64,000 nt of DNA, taken from Paratractidigestivibacter sp963605405 (GTDB lineage Bacteria; Actinomycetota; Coriobacteriia; Coriobacteriales; Atopobiaceae). The notes under the pieces were generated by a model. The model saw only the letters and a list, made by a program, of their open reading frames with translations, was not told where the DNA came from and did not search any database. The stretch is taken from assembly GCA_963605405.1 (NCBI GenBank), contig CAVCUP010000008.1, forward strand, positions 1 through 64,000, in the 5' to 3' direction. This document shows positions 50,384-59,490 of the stretch, piece after piece. The position numbers and the translations under genes are program-made. Position 1 is the first letter of the stretch; the number at the start of each line of letters is the position of its first letter.

Positions 50384-50453
50384 TTCTCCTTGTGTGTAAG
50401 CCTATGTGCCGCTCGCGGACGCGTCGGCACCTCTAGAGAGACAAGGAAAGACA

Positions 50454-50795
50454 ATGGATTACATCCGCGCAATCGAGCGTCAGCAGATCAGGGAGGACAT
50501 CCCGGAGGTCAAGGTCGGCGACAACGTCAAGGTCTACTACAAGATCATCGAGGGCGACCGTCACCGCGAGCAGGTCTTCCAGGGCGACGTCATCCGCATG
50601 AGCGGCGCCGGCTCCCGCGAGACCTTCACCGTCCGCAAGATCTCCTTCGGCTGCGGCGTCGAGCGTACCTTCCCGCTTCACTCGCCGAAGATCGCCAAGC
50701 TCGAGGTCGTTCGTCACGGCAAGGTCCGTCGCGCCAAGCTCTACTACCTCCGCGATCGCGTCGGCAAGGCCGCCCGCATTCCCGAGAAGCGCTAG
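50454..50795 (+). CDS. rplS: 50S ribosomal protein L19
   Basis: 113 residues. It lies at the subunit interface. The core GDNVKVYYKIIEGDRHREQVFQGDVI and VERTFPLHSPKI are diagnostic, and the basic C-terminus KLYYLRDRVGKAARI is normal. AAGGAAAG precedes ATG 50454. It has its own promoter and terminator, separated from the rimM-trmD operon where it commonly resides. Confidence 0.97.
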   Translation: MDYIRAIERQQIREDIPEVKVGDNVKVYYKIIEGDRHREQVFQGDVIRMSGAGSRETFTVRKISFGCGVERTFPLHSPKIAKLEVVRHGKVRRAKLYYLRDRVGKAARIPEKR

Positions 50796-50814
50796 TAGCT
50801 TATACGCAGGCTTT

Positions 50815-50847
50815 GGGGCCGCTCCTTCGGGGGCGGCCCTTCTTTTG
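50815..50847 (+). terminator. Terminator of rplS
   Basis: GGGCCGC (50816-50822) and GCGGCCC (50833-50839) with a TTCG-containing loop, followed by TTCTTTTG. Confidence 0.85.
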
Positions 50848-50859
50848 TGAGGTGGGGAT

Positions 50860-51651
50860 ATGGCGAGAGCCGCACAGCACGGGTCCACGGCGAAGGAGAT
50901 CGTCGCTCTTTTGAGCGACGCGCCCGAGGTAGAGGCGAAGGCCCTGATCGAGCGCTACGACGGCGACCCGCGAAAGCAGGTCCAGAAGGCCGTCTCGGCC
51001 GCGCGCGGCCGGCTCGCGCGGGCGGAGGCCGAGCGCGGGCGCGTGGCCGGCATGTACTCGCTTATGCGCGAGCTCGGCGGGCAGGGCATCGTCCTCGGCG
51101 TCGACGAGGTCGGCCGCGGCTCGATCGCGGGGCCGCTCACCGTGTGCGCGGTGGCCTTGCCGGACGAGCCCCAGATCCTCGGCATCAACGACTCGAAGCA
51201 GCTCACTCCCGCCCGGCGAGAGCTGCTCGCGGCCCAGATAGCCGACGTCGCGGTCGCGGTGGGCACCTGCCACATCGAGCCCTCCGTCATCGACGAGGTC
51301 GGGATGGCGGCCGCCTTGAGGATGGCCATGTCCGGGGCGATAGAGGACGCGGGGGTCGAGCCCGCGTGCGTCCTCATCGACGGCAACCCCATGCATGTCC
51401 ACCCCAAGGAGAAGACGCTGGTCAAGGGCGATGCGCGCGTGGCCTGCATCGCCGCTGCGTCCATCGTCGCCAAGGTGACGCGAGACCACATTATGGTCGC
51501 CTATGGGGAGGAGTACCCCGACTATCCCTTCGCGGAGTGCAAGGGCTACGCCTCGGCCGACCACATCGCGGCCATCAAGGAGCACGGCCTCTCGCCGATC
51601 CATCGCTTCTCGTTCTGTGGGAATTTCTTGGAGACTCCCTCTCTTTTTTAA
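50860..51651 (+). CDS. rnhB: Ribonuclease HII
   Basis: 263 residues. It removes ribonucleotides from DNA and RNA-DNA hybrids. The catalytic DE pair is in GVDEVGRGSIAGPL (Asp82, Glu83), with further acids around VLIDGNPMHV. The first 70 residues are a helical N-terminal extension, as in Bacillus-type RNase HII. It starts 64 nt after rplS and is followed by a terminator. Confidence 0.94.
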   Translation: MARAAQHGSTAKEIVALLSDAPEVEAKALIERYDGDPRKQVQKAVSAARGRLARAEAERGRVAGMYSLMRELGGQGIVLGVDEVGRGSIAGPLTVCAVALPDEPQILGINDSKQLTPARRELLAAQIADVAVAVGTCHIEPSVIDEVGMAAALRMAMSGAIEDAGVEPACVLIDGNPMHVHPKEKTLVKGDARVACIAAASIVAKVTRDHIMVAYGEEYPDYPFAECKGYASADHIAAIKEHGLSPIHRFSFCGNFLETPSLF

Positions 51652-51670
51652 TCTTACGGTTTCATAGGTC

Positions 51671-51713
51671 GGCTGGCCGCCCGGAGAGATCGGGGCGGCC
51701 AGCTGCCGTTTTA
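51671..51713 (+). terminator. Terminator of rnhB
   Basis: GCTGGCCGCCC (51672-51682) and GGGCGGCCAGC (51693-51703), 11 bp with a 10-nt loop, then TGCCGTTTTA. Confidence 0.75.
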
Positions 51714-51844
51714 TGGGCTTCTCGAAGCTCGCGGGCGCTGCGCGGCGGATACCCGCAAGACAGCGGCAAGACATACGTCAGGTCCGCGTAAGACGCATGC
51801 GCGATGCTCCCCTCGCATATCCGCACAAAGGAGGGGAGCAGAAC

Positions 51845-52366
51845 ATGTCCGTGTACTCTCAGGTCGCCCTCGCCGACCCGGCGCCGCATAGGCCCCGTCG
51901 GGCGGCGGCCGCGTCCCGCACATCGGCGCCGAGAAGGACGCTCGACACGGTCAAGATCGACGAGGGCGAGCTCATCGCGCCCATCTCTCAGATTTCCGCC
52001 AGGGAGCTCGGGCGCGTCGGGGAGGACGTGGCCGCGTCGTTTCTGGAGTCCGAGGGCTACGAGATCCTTGACCGCAACTGGCGCTGCCGGCGCGGCGAGA
52101 TAGACCTCGTCGCCCGCGACCCTGACGGCACCACGGCGCTCGTCGAGGTAAAGACCAGGCGAGCGGGGCATCTCTCGGACTGCGAGCCCGAGGTGGCCGT
52201 CACCAAGAAGAAGCGCGACCGCTATGGCGTCCTGGCGCAGCTCTATATCCTGGAGAACGGTACATGCTACCCGCTTCGCTGCGACGTCGTATCCGTGACC
52301 GTGGGCGCGAACGCCTGGGCCAGGGTGAGGCTCACTCCCGGCGCCTTCTCCTTCGATGCCGCATGA
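51845..52366 (+). CDS. yraN: YraN-family (UPF0102) nuclease-fold protein
   Basis: 173 residues from ATG 51845 with AAAGGAGGGGAG upstream; an earlier in-frame ATG (51713) has no site. Residues about 55-170 match UPF0102: LGRVGEDVAASFLESEGYEILDRNWRC, GEIDLVARD and LVEVKTRR, a PD-(D/E)xK-like set. The 50-residue N-terminal extension is Arg/Ala-rich. The yraN-comM-dprA order is common. It overlaps comM by 4 nt. Its biochemical role is uncertain. Confidence 0.88.
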   Translation: MSVYSQVALADPAPHRPRRAAAASRTSAPRRTLDTVKIDEGELIAPISQISARELGRVGEDVAASFLESEGYEILDRNWRCRRGEIDLVARDPDGTTALVEVKTRRAGHLSDCEPEVAVTKKKRDRYGVLAQLYILENGTCYPLRCDVVSVTVGANAWARVRLTPGAFSFDAA

Positions 52367-53847
52367 GCGGCTCTGCGCGCGTCTACACGGGGATGCTGAG
52401 GGGCATCGAGGCCCTGCCCGTGTCGGTAGAGGTGAGCATCGGCGGCGGCCTGCCGGGAATCTATGTGGTGAGCGCCGAGGGCAAGTTCGTGGACGCCACT
52501 GCCCGCGTGCGCTGCGCCGTCGAGTCGTGCGGCTACGATATCCCGCAGGCGCACATCACCGTGAACCTCGCGCCGGGGGATATACGCAAGACCGGGCCGA
52601 GTTACGATTTGCCCATCGCCGTGGGCATCCTCGTGGCCACGCGCCAGGTCCCCCCGAAGATGGCCGAGGAGGCGCTCTTCGTGGGGGAGCTCGGGCTCGA
52701 GGGGCAGGTGGAGCCCGTGAGGGGAGCCGCCGCCTACTCGCGGCTCGCGGACTCGCAGGGGCTTCTCACCGTGGTCTCCGCGAGGACCCCCGGCATGTCG
52801 CGCGACTCGGACAGGGTCCTCGCTATCCAGACGCTGGCCCAGCTCAGGCAGGGGCTCGAGCGGCTCGTCCCGTTGCGCGCGAAGCACATCGGGGAGCGGG
52901 GCGCGCAAGACGGCACGCCCATGCTCGACTTCTCCGAGGTCATCGACCAGGAGATTCCCAAGCGCGCGCTCGTGATCGCGGCCGCTGGGCGCCATGGGAT
53001 GCTCATGGTCGGGCCCCCAGGCTCCGGTAAATCGATGCTCGCGAAGCGCCTGCCCACGATTCTGCCGCCCCTCACGGACGCGGAGAAGGACGAGGCCATC
53101 CTCATCCATTCCGTCGCGGGCCAGCCCTGCGACTCGCTCGCTGCCGGCGTGAGGCCGTTTCGCGCGCCGCACCATTCGATATCCTGCGCGGGGCTCCTCG
53201 GCGGCGGCAGGCCCGTGACGCCGGGAGAGCTCTCGCTGGCGGACAAGGGCGTGCTGTTTCTCGACGAGCTCCCCGAGTTCGCCATCAACGTGCTGCAGTC
53301 CATGCGCCAGCCCATTGAGGAGCACGAGGTCCGGCTCGTCCGCGCGGAGGGCGTCTACACCTTCCCATGCGACTTCCAGCTCGTTGCGGCGGCGAACCCG
53401 TGCCCCTGCGGCCACCTCGGCGATCCCGGGCACGCCTGCACCTGCCCGCCTTCGCGCGTCGCGACCTACCAGAACAAGATCGGCGGCCCGCTCATGCAGC
53501 GCATCGACGTCGTGTGCGACGTGGCGCGCCCGAGCGAGAAGAGCGTGATCCGGGGAGGGGAGGGCATGGGCTCGGCCGAGATGCGAGAGCTCGTGGTCAA
53601 CGCGAGGGAGTTCCGCAGCTGGAGGCTCGAGCGCGAGGGAGAGGCGCCCGCCCTCGGCGGCGCACGCTTCGAGCCGGGCGCGCAGGGTCTCTTCGAGGGC
53701 TACGCGGAGAGGCTCATGCTCGGGGGCCGCGCGATCGTGCGCGTGGCGAGAGTCTCGCGCACGATCGCCGACCTCGCCGAGCACCCCCTCGTGCAGAAGG
53801 AAGACATCGTCGAGGCGCTCGGGTTCCGCTCGCGCGCCACGCTCTAG
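52363..53847 (+). CDS. comM: YifB/ComM-type AAA+ ATPase (magnesium-chelatase-like)
   Basis: 494 residues. The N-terminal domain (about 1-190) starts VYTGMLRGIEALPV. The AAA+ core has Walker A GPPGSGKS (217-224), Walker B LFLDELPEF and a Cys-rich insertion NPCPCGHLGDPGHACTCPPS. In Vibrio, ComM is a branch-migration helicase for natural transformation. It is translationally coupled to yraN and precedes dprA by 16 nt. Confidence 0.92.
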   Translation: MSGSARVYTGMLRGIEALPVSVEVSIGGGLPGIYVVSAEGKFVDATARVRCAVESCGYDIPQAHITVNLAPGDIRKTGPSYDLPIAVGILVATRQVPPKMAEEALFVGELGLEGQVEPVRGAAAYSRLADSQGLLTVVSARTPGMSRDSDRVLAIQTLAQLRQGLERLVPLRAKHIGERGAQDGTPMLDFSEVIDQEIPKRALVIAAAGRHGMLMVGPPGSGKSMLAKRLPTILPPLTDAEKDEAILIHSVAGQPCDSLAAGVRPFRAPHHSISCAGLLGGGRPVTPGELSLADKGVLFLDELPEFAINVLQSMRQPIEEHEVRLVRAEGVYTFPCDFQLVAAANPCPCGHLGDPGHACTCPPSRVATYQNKIGGPLMQRIDVVCDVARPSEKSVIRGGEGMGSAEMRELVVNAREFRSWRLEREGEAPALGGARFEPGAQGLFEGYAERLMLGGRAIVRVARVSRTIADLAEHPLVQKEDIVEALGFRSRATL

Positions 53848-53863
53848 AGAAGGGACGGGGCGC

Positions 53864-54757
53864 ATGATTCCGAAGGATGGATGGGAGCTTGGCCTGGAGG
53901 ACGACGCATACCCCGCGATGATGCGCGAGTTGGCCAACCCGCCCCAGGTCATCCGGGGAAGAGGCAATCCTATGAGCCTCTCGATGCCTTCCCTGAGCAT
54001 CGTGGGGTCGCGCAGGCCCACGCCCTATGGCAGGGCCATCGCGCGGATGGCGGGCAGCGTTGCGGCCGCGGGCGGGGTCTGCGTCGTCTCGGGCGGCGCC
54101 ATGGGCTGCGACTCGGAGGCGGGGCGCGCCTGTCTCGACGCCGGAGGGGTCCACGTGGTGGTCTCCGGCTGCGGCGCCGACCAGGTGTACCCCTCGACCT
54201 CGGCCGACGTCTACGAGCGCGCGATCGCCTCCGGGGGCGCCGTCGTCTCCGCGGAGCGCTGGGGGGCGGGGCCTCGGCGCTACGCCTTCCCGAGGAGAAA
54301 CGCCCTCATCGCCGCCCTTTCCGAGTGTCTTGTGGTAACGGAGGCGGGCCCGCGCTCGGGCACGATGAGCACGGCGGACGCGGCGCTCGAGCTCGGCCGC
54401 ACGGTCTATGCCATACCGGGGTCCATCTTCTCGTCGCTCTCCTGCGGGACGAACTCCCTCATCGCGGAGGGCGCGCGCATTATCCCGGACAAGGCGTCGC
54501 TCGAGCTCGCCATCTCGCTCGACTATGGTTTCCTGCTGCTGCGCGAGCAGGGGCGCCCCGAGAGCGCGGACGACCTCATGGCGGCGCTCGTGGCCTCCCC
54601 GTCCCGGCCCGAGGAGCTCGCGCGCGGCCTTGGCATGCAGGTGGTCGACTGCCTCACGGCGCTCGCGGACCGCGAGGCCAGGGGGCTGGCCGAGAGGCTC
54701 CCGGACGGGCGCTACTGCGCGTCGTCGGCGTTCCTGCAGGGGGCCGTCCCCCTCTGA
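53864..54757 (+). CDS. dprA: DNA-processing protein DprA
   Basis: 297 residues. It loads RecA on incoming single-stranded DNA during transformation. The Rossmann-like core has SIVGSRRPTPYG near 45, VSGGAMGCDSEAGRACLD, RYAFPRRNALIAAL and the phosphate-loop TEAGPRSGTMSTAD. A short C-terminal winged-helix-like domain follows (about 235-297). The N-terminal SAM-like domain is absent. Neighbouring comM supports a DNA-uptake role, but no other competence genes are in the window. Confidence 0.93.
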   Translation: MIPKDGWELGLEDDAYPAMMRELANPPQVIRGRGNPMSLSMPSLSIVGSRRPTPYGRAIARMAGSVAAAGGVCVVSGGAMGCDSEAGRACLDAGGVHVVVSGCGADQVYPSTSADVYERAIASGGAVVSAERWGAGPRRYAFPRRNALIAALSECLVVTEAGPRSGTMSTADAALELGRTVYAIPGSIFSSLSCGTNSLIAEGARIIPDKASLELAISLDYGFLLLREQGRPESADDLMAALVASPSRPEELARGLGMQVVDCLTALADREARGLAERLPDGRYCASSAFLQGAVPL

Positions 54758-54948
54758 GACGACTTTCCGGTCGCCTTTACGGTCGGGCTGCGGGCGGGCC
54801 TCGGCGTGCCTGCGGGACATCGGCTCCCGGCTCGAGACGCGCTTCCTCGGTCCGCACGGGCGTTCGCTGAGCTACCATCATGCCTATTCGCCGCGCCGCG
54901 GCGCCGTGAGGAATCGAGGGGGCCGCGGCTGGCCCCGAGGGAGGTCGC

Positions 54949-56364
54949 ATGTCTCAGGAAGTGGTCGTGATCGGGGGCGGTCTCGCCGGCTCGGAGTGCG
55001 CGCTGCAGCTCGCCGCGCGCGGGGTGCGCGTCCGGCTCTTCGAGCAGAGGCCCTCGGCCCGCGGGGCCGCCCACCACACGGACATGCTGGCCGAGCTCGT
55101 CTGCTCGAACTCGCTCAAGTCCACCAAGCCCGACTCGGCCGCCGGCCTTCTCAAGCTCGAGCTCGCGGACATGGGCTCGTTCCTCCTGCGCCTCGCCGAG
55201 CAATGCCGCGTGCCCGCCGGCGGCGCCCTCGCCGTCGACCGCGAGCGCTTCTCCGAGGGCGTGACCCGCGCCGTAGAGGAGAGCCCCTTGATCGAGCTCG
55301 TGCGGGAAGAGGCGCGGGAGATCCCGCAGGGCCCGTGCGTCGTCGCGGCTGGGCCGTTGTGCTCCGAGGCGCTCTTCTCATGCGTGGAGCGGGCGGTCGG
55401 GGAGGGCCATCTCGCGTTCTTCGACGCGGCGGCCCCCATCGTCACGGCGGACTCCATCGACCGGGATGTCGTCTTCAGCCAGTCCCGTTATGAGCAGGGC
55501 GGCGGCGACTACCTCAACTGCCCCATGAACAAGGGTGAGTACGAGGCCTTCATCGACGCGCTTCTCGCCGCCGACCGCGTGATCGCGCGCGACTTCGAGC
55601 AGAAGGACCTCTTCTGCGCCTGCCAGCCCGTGGAGGAGGTGGCGCGGGCCGGGCGCGACGCCGTGCGCTTCGGCGCCATGAAGCCCGTGGGCCTCACCGA
55701 CCCGAGGACCGGGCGCCGCCCCTGGGCCGCGGTCCAGCTCCGGGCCGAGACCGCCGACAAGGGCGCCTACAACCTCGTCGGCTTCCAGACGAACCTCACC
55801 TGGCCCGCCCAGCGCGAGGTGTTCCGCATGATCCCGGGTCTCGGGTCGGCCGAGTTCGCGCGCTACGGCGTCATGCACCGCAACTCCTTCGTCGACGCGC
55901 CCCATGTCCTCGACGGCACTTTCCGTATCCCCGGCACTCAGGCGCGCCTCGCGGGACAGATCTGCGGCACCGAGGGCTACGTCGAGGCCATCGCCTCGGG
56001 GCTTCTGGCCGCGGTGAACACGTACGCGGACCTCATGGGGGCGGCGTGCGCGAGCCTGCCCCGGACGTCCTCTTTCGGCGCGCTCGTGAGCTATGCCACG
56101 GACCCGGCCACCAAGGACTACCAGCCGATGCACGTGAACTTCGGCATCGTCCCGCCCCTGGAGGAGCATGTCCGCGACAAGGCCAAGAGGCGCCAGGCGG
56201 TGGCGGCCAGGGCTCGCGAGGATTTCCGCGCGTACGTCTCGTCGAGGCCCGACCTGTGGCCCGATGGCCCGGTTTCCGTCGATTGCGCGGCGCCCGAGGC
56301 ACCGGATTCGCGCGCGCTCACGCAGCCCGATTCGGCGGACACCCCAGGCGACACCCGCGCGTGA
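54949..56364 (+). CDS. trmFO: Folate/FAD-dependent tRNA uracil-54 methyltransferase
   Basis: 471 residues. It makes ribothymidine-54 in the tRNA T loop using methylene-THF and FAD. The FAD motif VIGGGLAGSE is at 7-16, and LVCSNSLKS with Cys52 is the family hallmark. QICGTEGYVEA carries the C-terminal cysteine. GGGAGG precedes ATG 54949. The last 35 residues are a Pro/Asp-rich tail overlapping the xerC start by 4 nt. Confidence 0.95.
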   Translation: MSQEVVVIGGGLAGSECALQLAARGVRVRLFEQRPSARGAAHHTDMLAELVCSNSLKSTKPDSAAGLLKLELADMGSFLLRLAEQCRVPAGGALAVDRERFSEGVTRAVEESPLIELVREEAREIPQGPCVVAAGPLCSEALFSCVERAVGEGHLAFFDAAAPIVTADSIDRDVVFSQSRYEQGGGDYLNCPMNKGEYEAFIDALLAADRVIARDFEQKDLFCACQPVEEVARAGRDAVRFGAMKPVGLTDPRTGRRPWAAVQLRAETADKGAYNLVGFQTNLTWPAQREVFRMIPGLGSAEFARYGVMHRNSFVDAPHVLDGTFRIPGTQARLAGQICGTEGYVEAIASGLLAAVNTYADLMGAACASLPRTSSFGALVSYATDPATKDYQPMHVNFGIVPPLEEHVRDKAKRRQAVAARAREDFRAYVSSRPDLWPDGPVSVDCAAPEAPDSRALTQPDSADTPGDTRA

Positions 56365-57272
56365 GCTCGATCGACCTCTATATAGACCCGTACTTGGACC
56401 AGCTCCGCAGCGTCTCGGGCCTCTCGGAGAACACCCGGCGCGCCTACGGCTCCGACCTCGCGGCCTTCGCGCGCTGGTGCGACCGCGCGGGCGTCGACGC
56501 GCTCGCTCTCACGCACCGCGAGCTGCGCGCCTATCTCGGCGAGCTTTCCCGCGCGCGCTACGCCACGACGACCATCAACCGGCATCTCTCCGCCGTCCGC
56601 GGGCTCTACGCCTGGATCGGGAGGCACGGCGTGGAGGCGAGCGGGGCCGCGGCGGCGGCCGCGAGCCCGAAGGCGCCGAGGACCCTTCCCCGCGCGATCA
56701 CGGACGAGCAGGCGTCCAGGCTGCTCGACGCCTGCGAGCCCTCCGACGCCGCGGGCCTGAGGGACCGCGCCTTCCTCGAGCTCCTCTACGCCACCGGCGC
56801 GCGCATCTCCGAGGCGTCCGCGCTGGACACGGGCTCCTTCGATTTCGGCTCGGCGCAGGTCCGCCTTATCGGCAAGGGGGATAAGGAGCGCGTGGTACCC
56901 GTCTACGAGGCGGCCCTCGACTGGGTTCGGCGCTATGAGGCCGAGGCGCGCCCGGCCCTTCTCGCCCGCGCGAAGAGGGACCCTGCCGACTCTGCCCGCG
57001 CGCTCCTTCTCTCCGCGCGCGGAAACCGAATGAGCGCGGGCGCGCTGCGGGAGGCCTTCGAGCGAAGGCGCGCCGCGGCGGGGCTGCCCTCGTATGTGAC
57101 GCCCCACACGATGCGCCACACCTTCGCCACCGAGCTTCTCGGCGGGGGCGCCGACCTGCGCAGCGTGCAGGAGCTCCTCGGCCACGAGAGCCTGCAGACG
57201 ACCCAGATATACACGCATCTCTCCGTCGAGCGACTCAAGTCCGCGGCCCGCTGCGCGCACCCCAGGGCATGA
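56361..57272 (+). CDS. xerC: Tyrosine recombinase XerC-type
   Basis: 303 residues from GTG 56361. The N-terminal SAM-like core-binding domain (about 5-90) is followed by a catalytic domain with the full set Arg148, Lys172, His249, Arg252, His275 and nucleophile Tyr284. Placement after trmFO is the conserved housekeeping location, which argues for chromosome-dimer resolution rather than a mobile-element integrase. The GTGA overlap suggests coupling. Confidence 0.92.
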   Translation: MSSIDLYIDPYLDQLRSVSGLSENTRRAYGSDLAAFARWCDRAGVDALALTHRELRAYLGELSRARYATTTINRHLSAVRGLYAWIGRHGVEASGAAAAAASPKAPRTLPRAITDEQASRLLDACEPSDAAGLRDRAFLELLYATGARISEASALDTGSFDFGSAQVRLIGKGDKERVVPVYEAALDWVRRYEAEARPALLARAKRDPADSARALLLSARGNRMSAGALREAFERRRAAAGLPSYVTPHTMRHTFATELLGGGADLRSVQELLGHESLQTTQIYTHLSVERLKSAARCAHPRA

Positions 57273-57593
57273 CCGCCGAGGGGACCCCATGCCCACGGGC
57301 GGCGGTCGATAGGGCCGCGCGCGATGGGGCGGTCCGGCCGCGCGCAGAAAACCGAGGCCGATGCCCCGACGTCACGGGACCGCGCGAAGGGACAAAATCC
57401 ACACTCGACATTGAATCTCGTGTTGGTATACTTATCAGCTGTTGTGCATACGCACGACATGCCGGCGGCCAGCCGGCACCATCACACACGCGCGACGACC
57501 CGCCTGCCGTGGTGCCCGAAGGCGAATAGCCAGGCCTCGGGTGGCAGTTCACGGGGATGACCTCGCGCGGAGGACCAACCACAGGAGGTTACC
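57273..57593. other. 321-nt rpsB leader region
   Basis: After xerC this stretch contains the rpsB promoter (57405-57432) and a leader of about 155 nt. GC-rich self-complementary segments such as GCCGGCGGCCAGCCGGC at 57461-57477 are present. S2-type autoregulation is possible but I cannot identify the S2 leader consensus. No gene is seen. Confidence 0.5.
57405..57432 (+). promoter_or_regulatory. Promoter of rpsB-tsf
   Basis: TCGACA (57405-57410), 16-nt spacer, TATACT (57427-57432). The predicted start is near 57439. Confidence 0.65.
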
Positions 57594-58331
57594 ATGGCTA
57601 AGATCACTATCCAGACCCTGCTCGATGCCGGCTGCCACTACGGTCACCAGACCCGTCGCTGGAACCCCAAGATGAAGTCCTACATCTTCGGCGAGCGCAA
57701 CGGCATCTACATCCTTGACCTCAAGCAGACCATGTACGGTCTCGACCAGGCCTACACCTTCCTCAAGGACACCGCTTCCAAGGGCGGCAAGGTCCTCTTC
57801 GTCGGCACCAAGAAGCAGGCCCAGGAGCCCGTCGCCCAGCAGGCCGAGCGCTGCGGCATGCCCTGGATCAACCAGCGCTGGCTCGGCGGCATGCTCACCA
57901 ACTTCGTGACCATGCGCTCCCGCATCAACCGCATGGAGGAGCTCGAGGCCATGGTCGAGGACGGCCGCATGGCCACCCTGCCCAAGAAGGAGCAGGCTGT
58001 TCTCACCAAGGAGCTCGACAAGCTTCAGAAGAACCTCGGCGGCGTCCGCGACATGACCGCCCTGCCGCAGGCCATCTTCGTCGTCGACTCCAAGCGCGAG
58101 GAGATCGCCATCCGCGAGGCCAACCGCCTGCACATCCCCGTCGTCTCCCTGCTCGACACCAACTCCGACCCCGACGTGGTCGAGTACGGCATCCCCGCCA
58201 ACGACGACGCCATCCGCTCCGTCGCCCTCATGTGCGAGATCGCCGCTGACGCCGTCCTCGCCGGCACCGGCAAGGAGCAGATCACCGCTGAGGAGATGGC
58301 CGCTCCCGCCGAGGCCCCCGCTGCCGAGTAG
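57594..58331 (+). CDS. rpsB: 30S ribosomal protein S2
   Basis: 245 residues. It begins with the family segment ITIQTLLDAGCHYGHQTRRWNPKM and contains WINQRWLGGMLTNFVTMR. AGGAGG precedes ATG 57594. The C-terminus is Ala/Glu/Pro-rich. Followed 54 nt later by tsf, the standard operon. Confidence 0.97.
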   Translation: MAKITIQTLLDAGCHYGHQTRRWNPKMKSYIFGERNGIYILDLKQTMYGLDQAYTFLKDTASKGGKVLFVGTKKQAQEPVAQQAERCGMPWINQRWLGGMLTNFVTMRSRINRMEELEAMVEDGRMATLPKKEQAVLTKELDKLQKNLGGVRDMTALPQAIFVVDSKREEIAIREANRLHIPVVSLLDTNSDPDVVEYGIPANDDAIRSVALMCEIAADAVLAGTGKEQITAEEMAAPAEAPAAE

Positions 58332-58385
58332 GCCAGCCGCAGGGTTTCTTTGTAACGTTCGAACTTCCGATTAGAGGAGATACAC

Positions 58386-59255
58386 ATGGCTCAGATTACC
58401 GCCGCCCTCGTCAAGCAGCTCCGTGAGATGACCGACTCCCCGATGATGGAGTGCAAGAAGGCCCTCGTCGAGGCCGAGGGCGACCTCGAGAAGGCCGTCG
58501 ATGTCCTGCGCACCATGGGCGTGGCCAAGGCCGTCAAGCGCGCCGGCCGCGACACCAACGAGGGCACCATCGCCACCTATGTCTCCGAGGACGGCAAGAC
58601 CGGCGCCATCCTCGAGCTCTCTTGCGAGACCGACTTCGTGGGCACCAACCCCAAGTTCACCGGCTTCGCCGCCAAGCTCGCCCAGGTCGTCGCCGAGCAG
58701 AACCCGGCCGACGTTGAGGCCCTCAAGGCCTGCGAGATGGACGGCTCCACCGTCGACGCCGAGCTCGTCGAGATGATCCACGTCATCGGCGAGAACATGA
58801 AGGTCCTGCGTTTCCAGCGCCTCTCCGTCGAGAACGGCGCCCTCGCGAGCTACATCCACCTCGGCGGCAAGATCGCCAACGTGGCCGTCTTCGAGTTCGC
58901 TAAGCCCGAGACCGCCGCTGCTGACGAGTTCAAGACCTTCGCCCACGACGTCGCCATGCAGATCGCCGCGACCGCTCCCGTGGCCGCTTCCCGCGACGAC
59001 GTCCCGACCGAGACCGTCGAGCACGAGCTCGCCATCTACAAGGCCCAGGCTGCCGAGTCCGGCAAGCCTGAGGCCATCCAGGAGAAGATGGCCCAGGGCC
59101 GTCTCGAGAAGTACTTCAAGGAGTTCGTCCTCTGCGAGCAGGAGTTCGTCAAGGATTCCTCCGTCACCATCGACGGCCTCGCTAAGAAGACCTCCAAGGA
59201 CCTCGGCGACGAGATCAAGGTCAAGTCCTTCGTCCTTTACCGCTTCGGCGAGTAA
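58386..59255 (+). CDS. tsf: Elongation factor Ts
   Basis: 289 residues, the nucleotide-exchange factor for EF-Tu. The N-terminal UBA-like domain has LREMTDSPMMECKKALVEAEGD, and the core contains TDFVGTNPKF. Length is normal. A strong terminator follows, so pyrH has a separate transcript. Confidence 0.97.
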   Translation: MAQITAALVKQLREMTDSPMMECKKALVEAEGDLEKAVDVLRTMGVAKAVKRAGRDTNEGTIATYVSEDGKTGAILELSCETDFVGTNPKFTGFAAKLAQVVAEQNPADVEALKACEMDGSTVDAELVEMIHVIGENMKVLRFQRLSVENGALASYIHLGGKIANVAVFEFAKPETAAADEFKTFAHDVAMQIAATAPVAASRDDVPTETVEHELAIYKAQAAESGKPEAIQEKMAQGRLEKYFKEFVLCEQEFVKDSSVTIDGLAKKTSKDLGDEIKVKSFVLYRFGE

Positions 59256-59275
59256 GACGTCCCATTTGCATTACC

Positions 59276-59307
59276 GGAGCCGGTCGCTTTCGTGGCCGGC
59301 TCCTTTT
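59276..59307 (+). terminator. Terminator of rpsB-tsf
   Basis: GGAGCCGG (59276-59283) and CCGGCTCC (59296-59303), followed by TTTTAT. Confidence 0.9.
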
Positions 59308-59490
59308 ATATGCGCGCAGGCGATGGGGTCCGCGAACACAGAGGGGCGGCTCATCCATGTGCCCGGGCTCGCGGCCAAGCGATGCTCGTCGGCTATCGAC
59401 CGGCCCGGCCCTGCGCGTCTGGTAAACTCATCTGTTAGCACATAAGCGCCATTGGCGCGTACAAGTCCCACGACTAAATGGAGGTTGGTT

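Noticed and set aside
56361..57272. Tyrosine recombinase considered as a phage or island integrase
   Set aside because: It is coupled to trmFO in the usual housekeeping position, has XerC length and motifs, and no attachment-site duplication is visible nearby.
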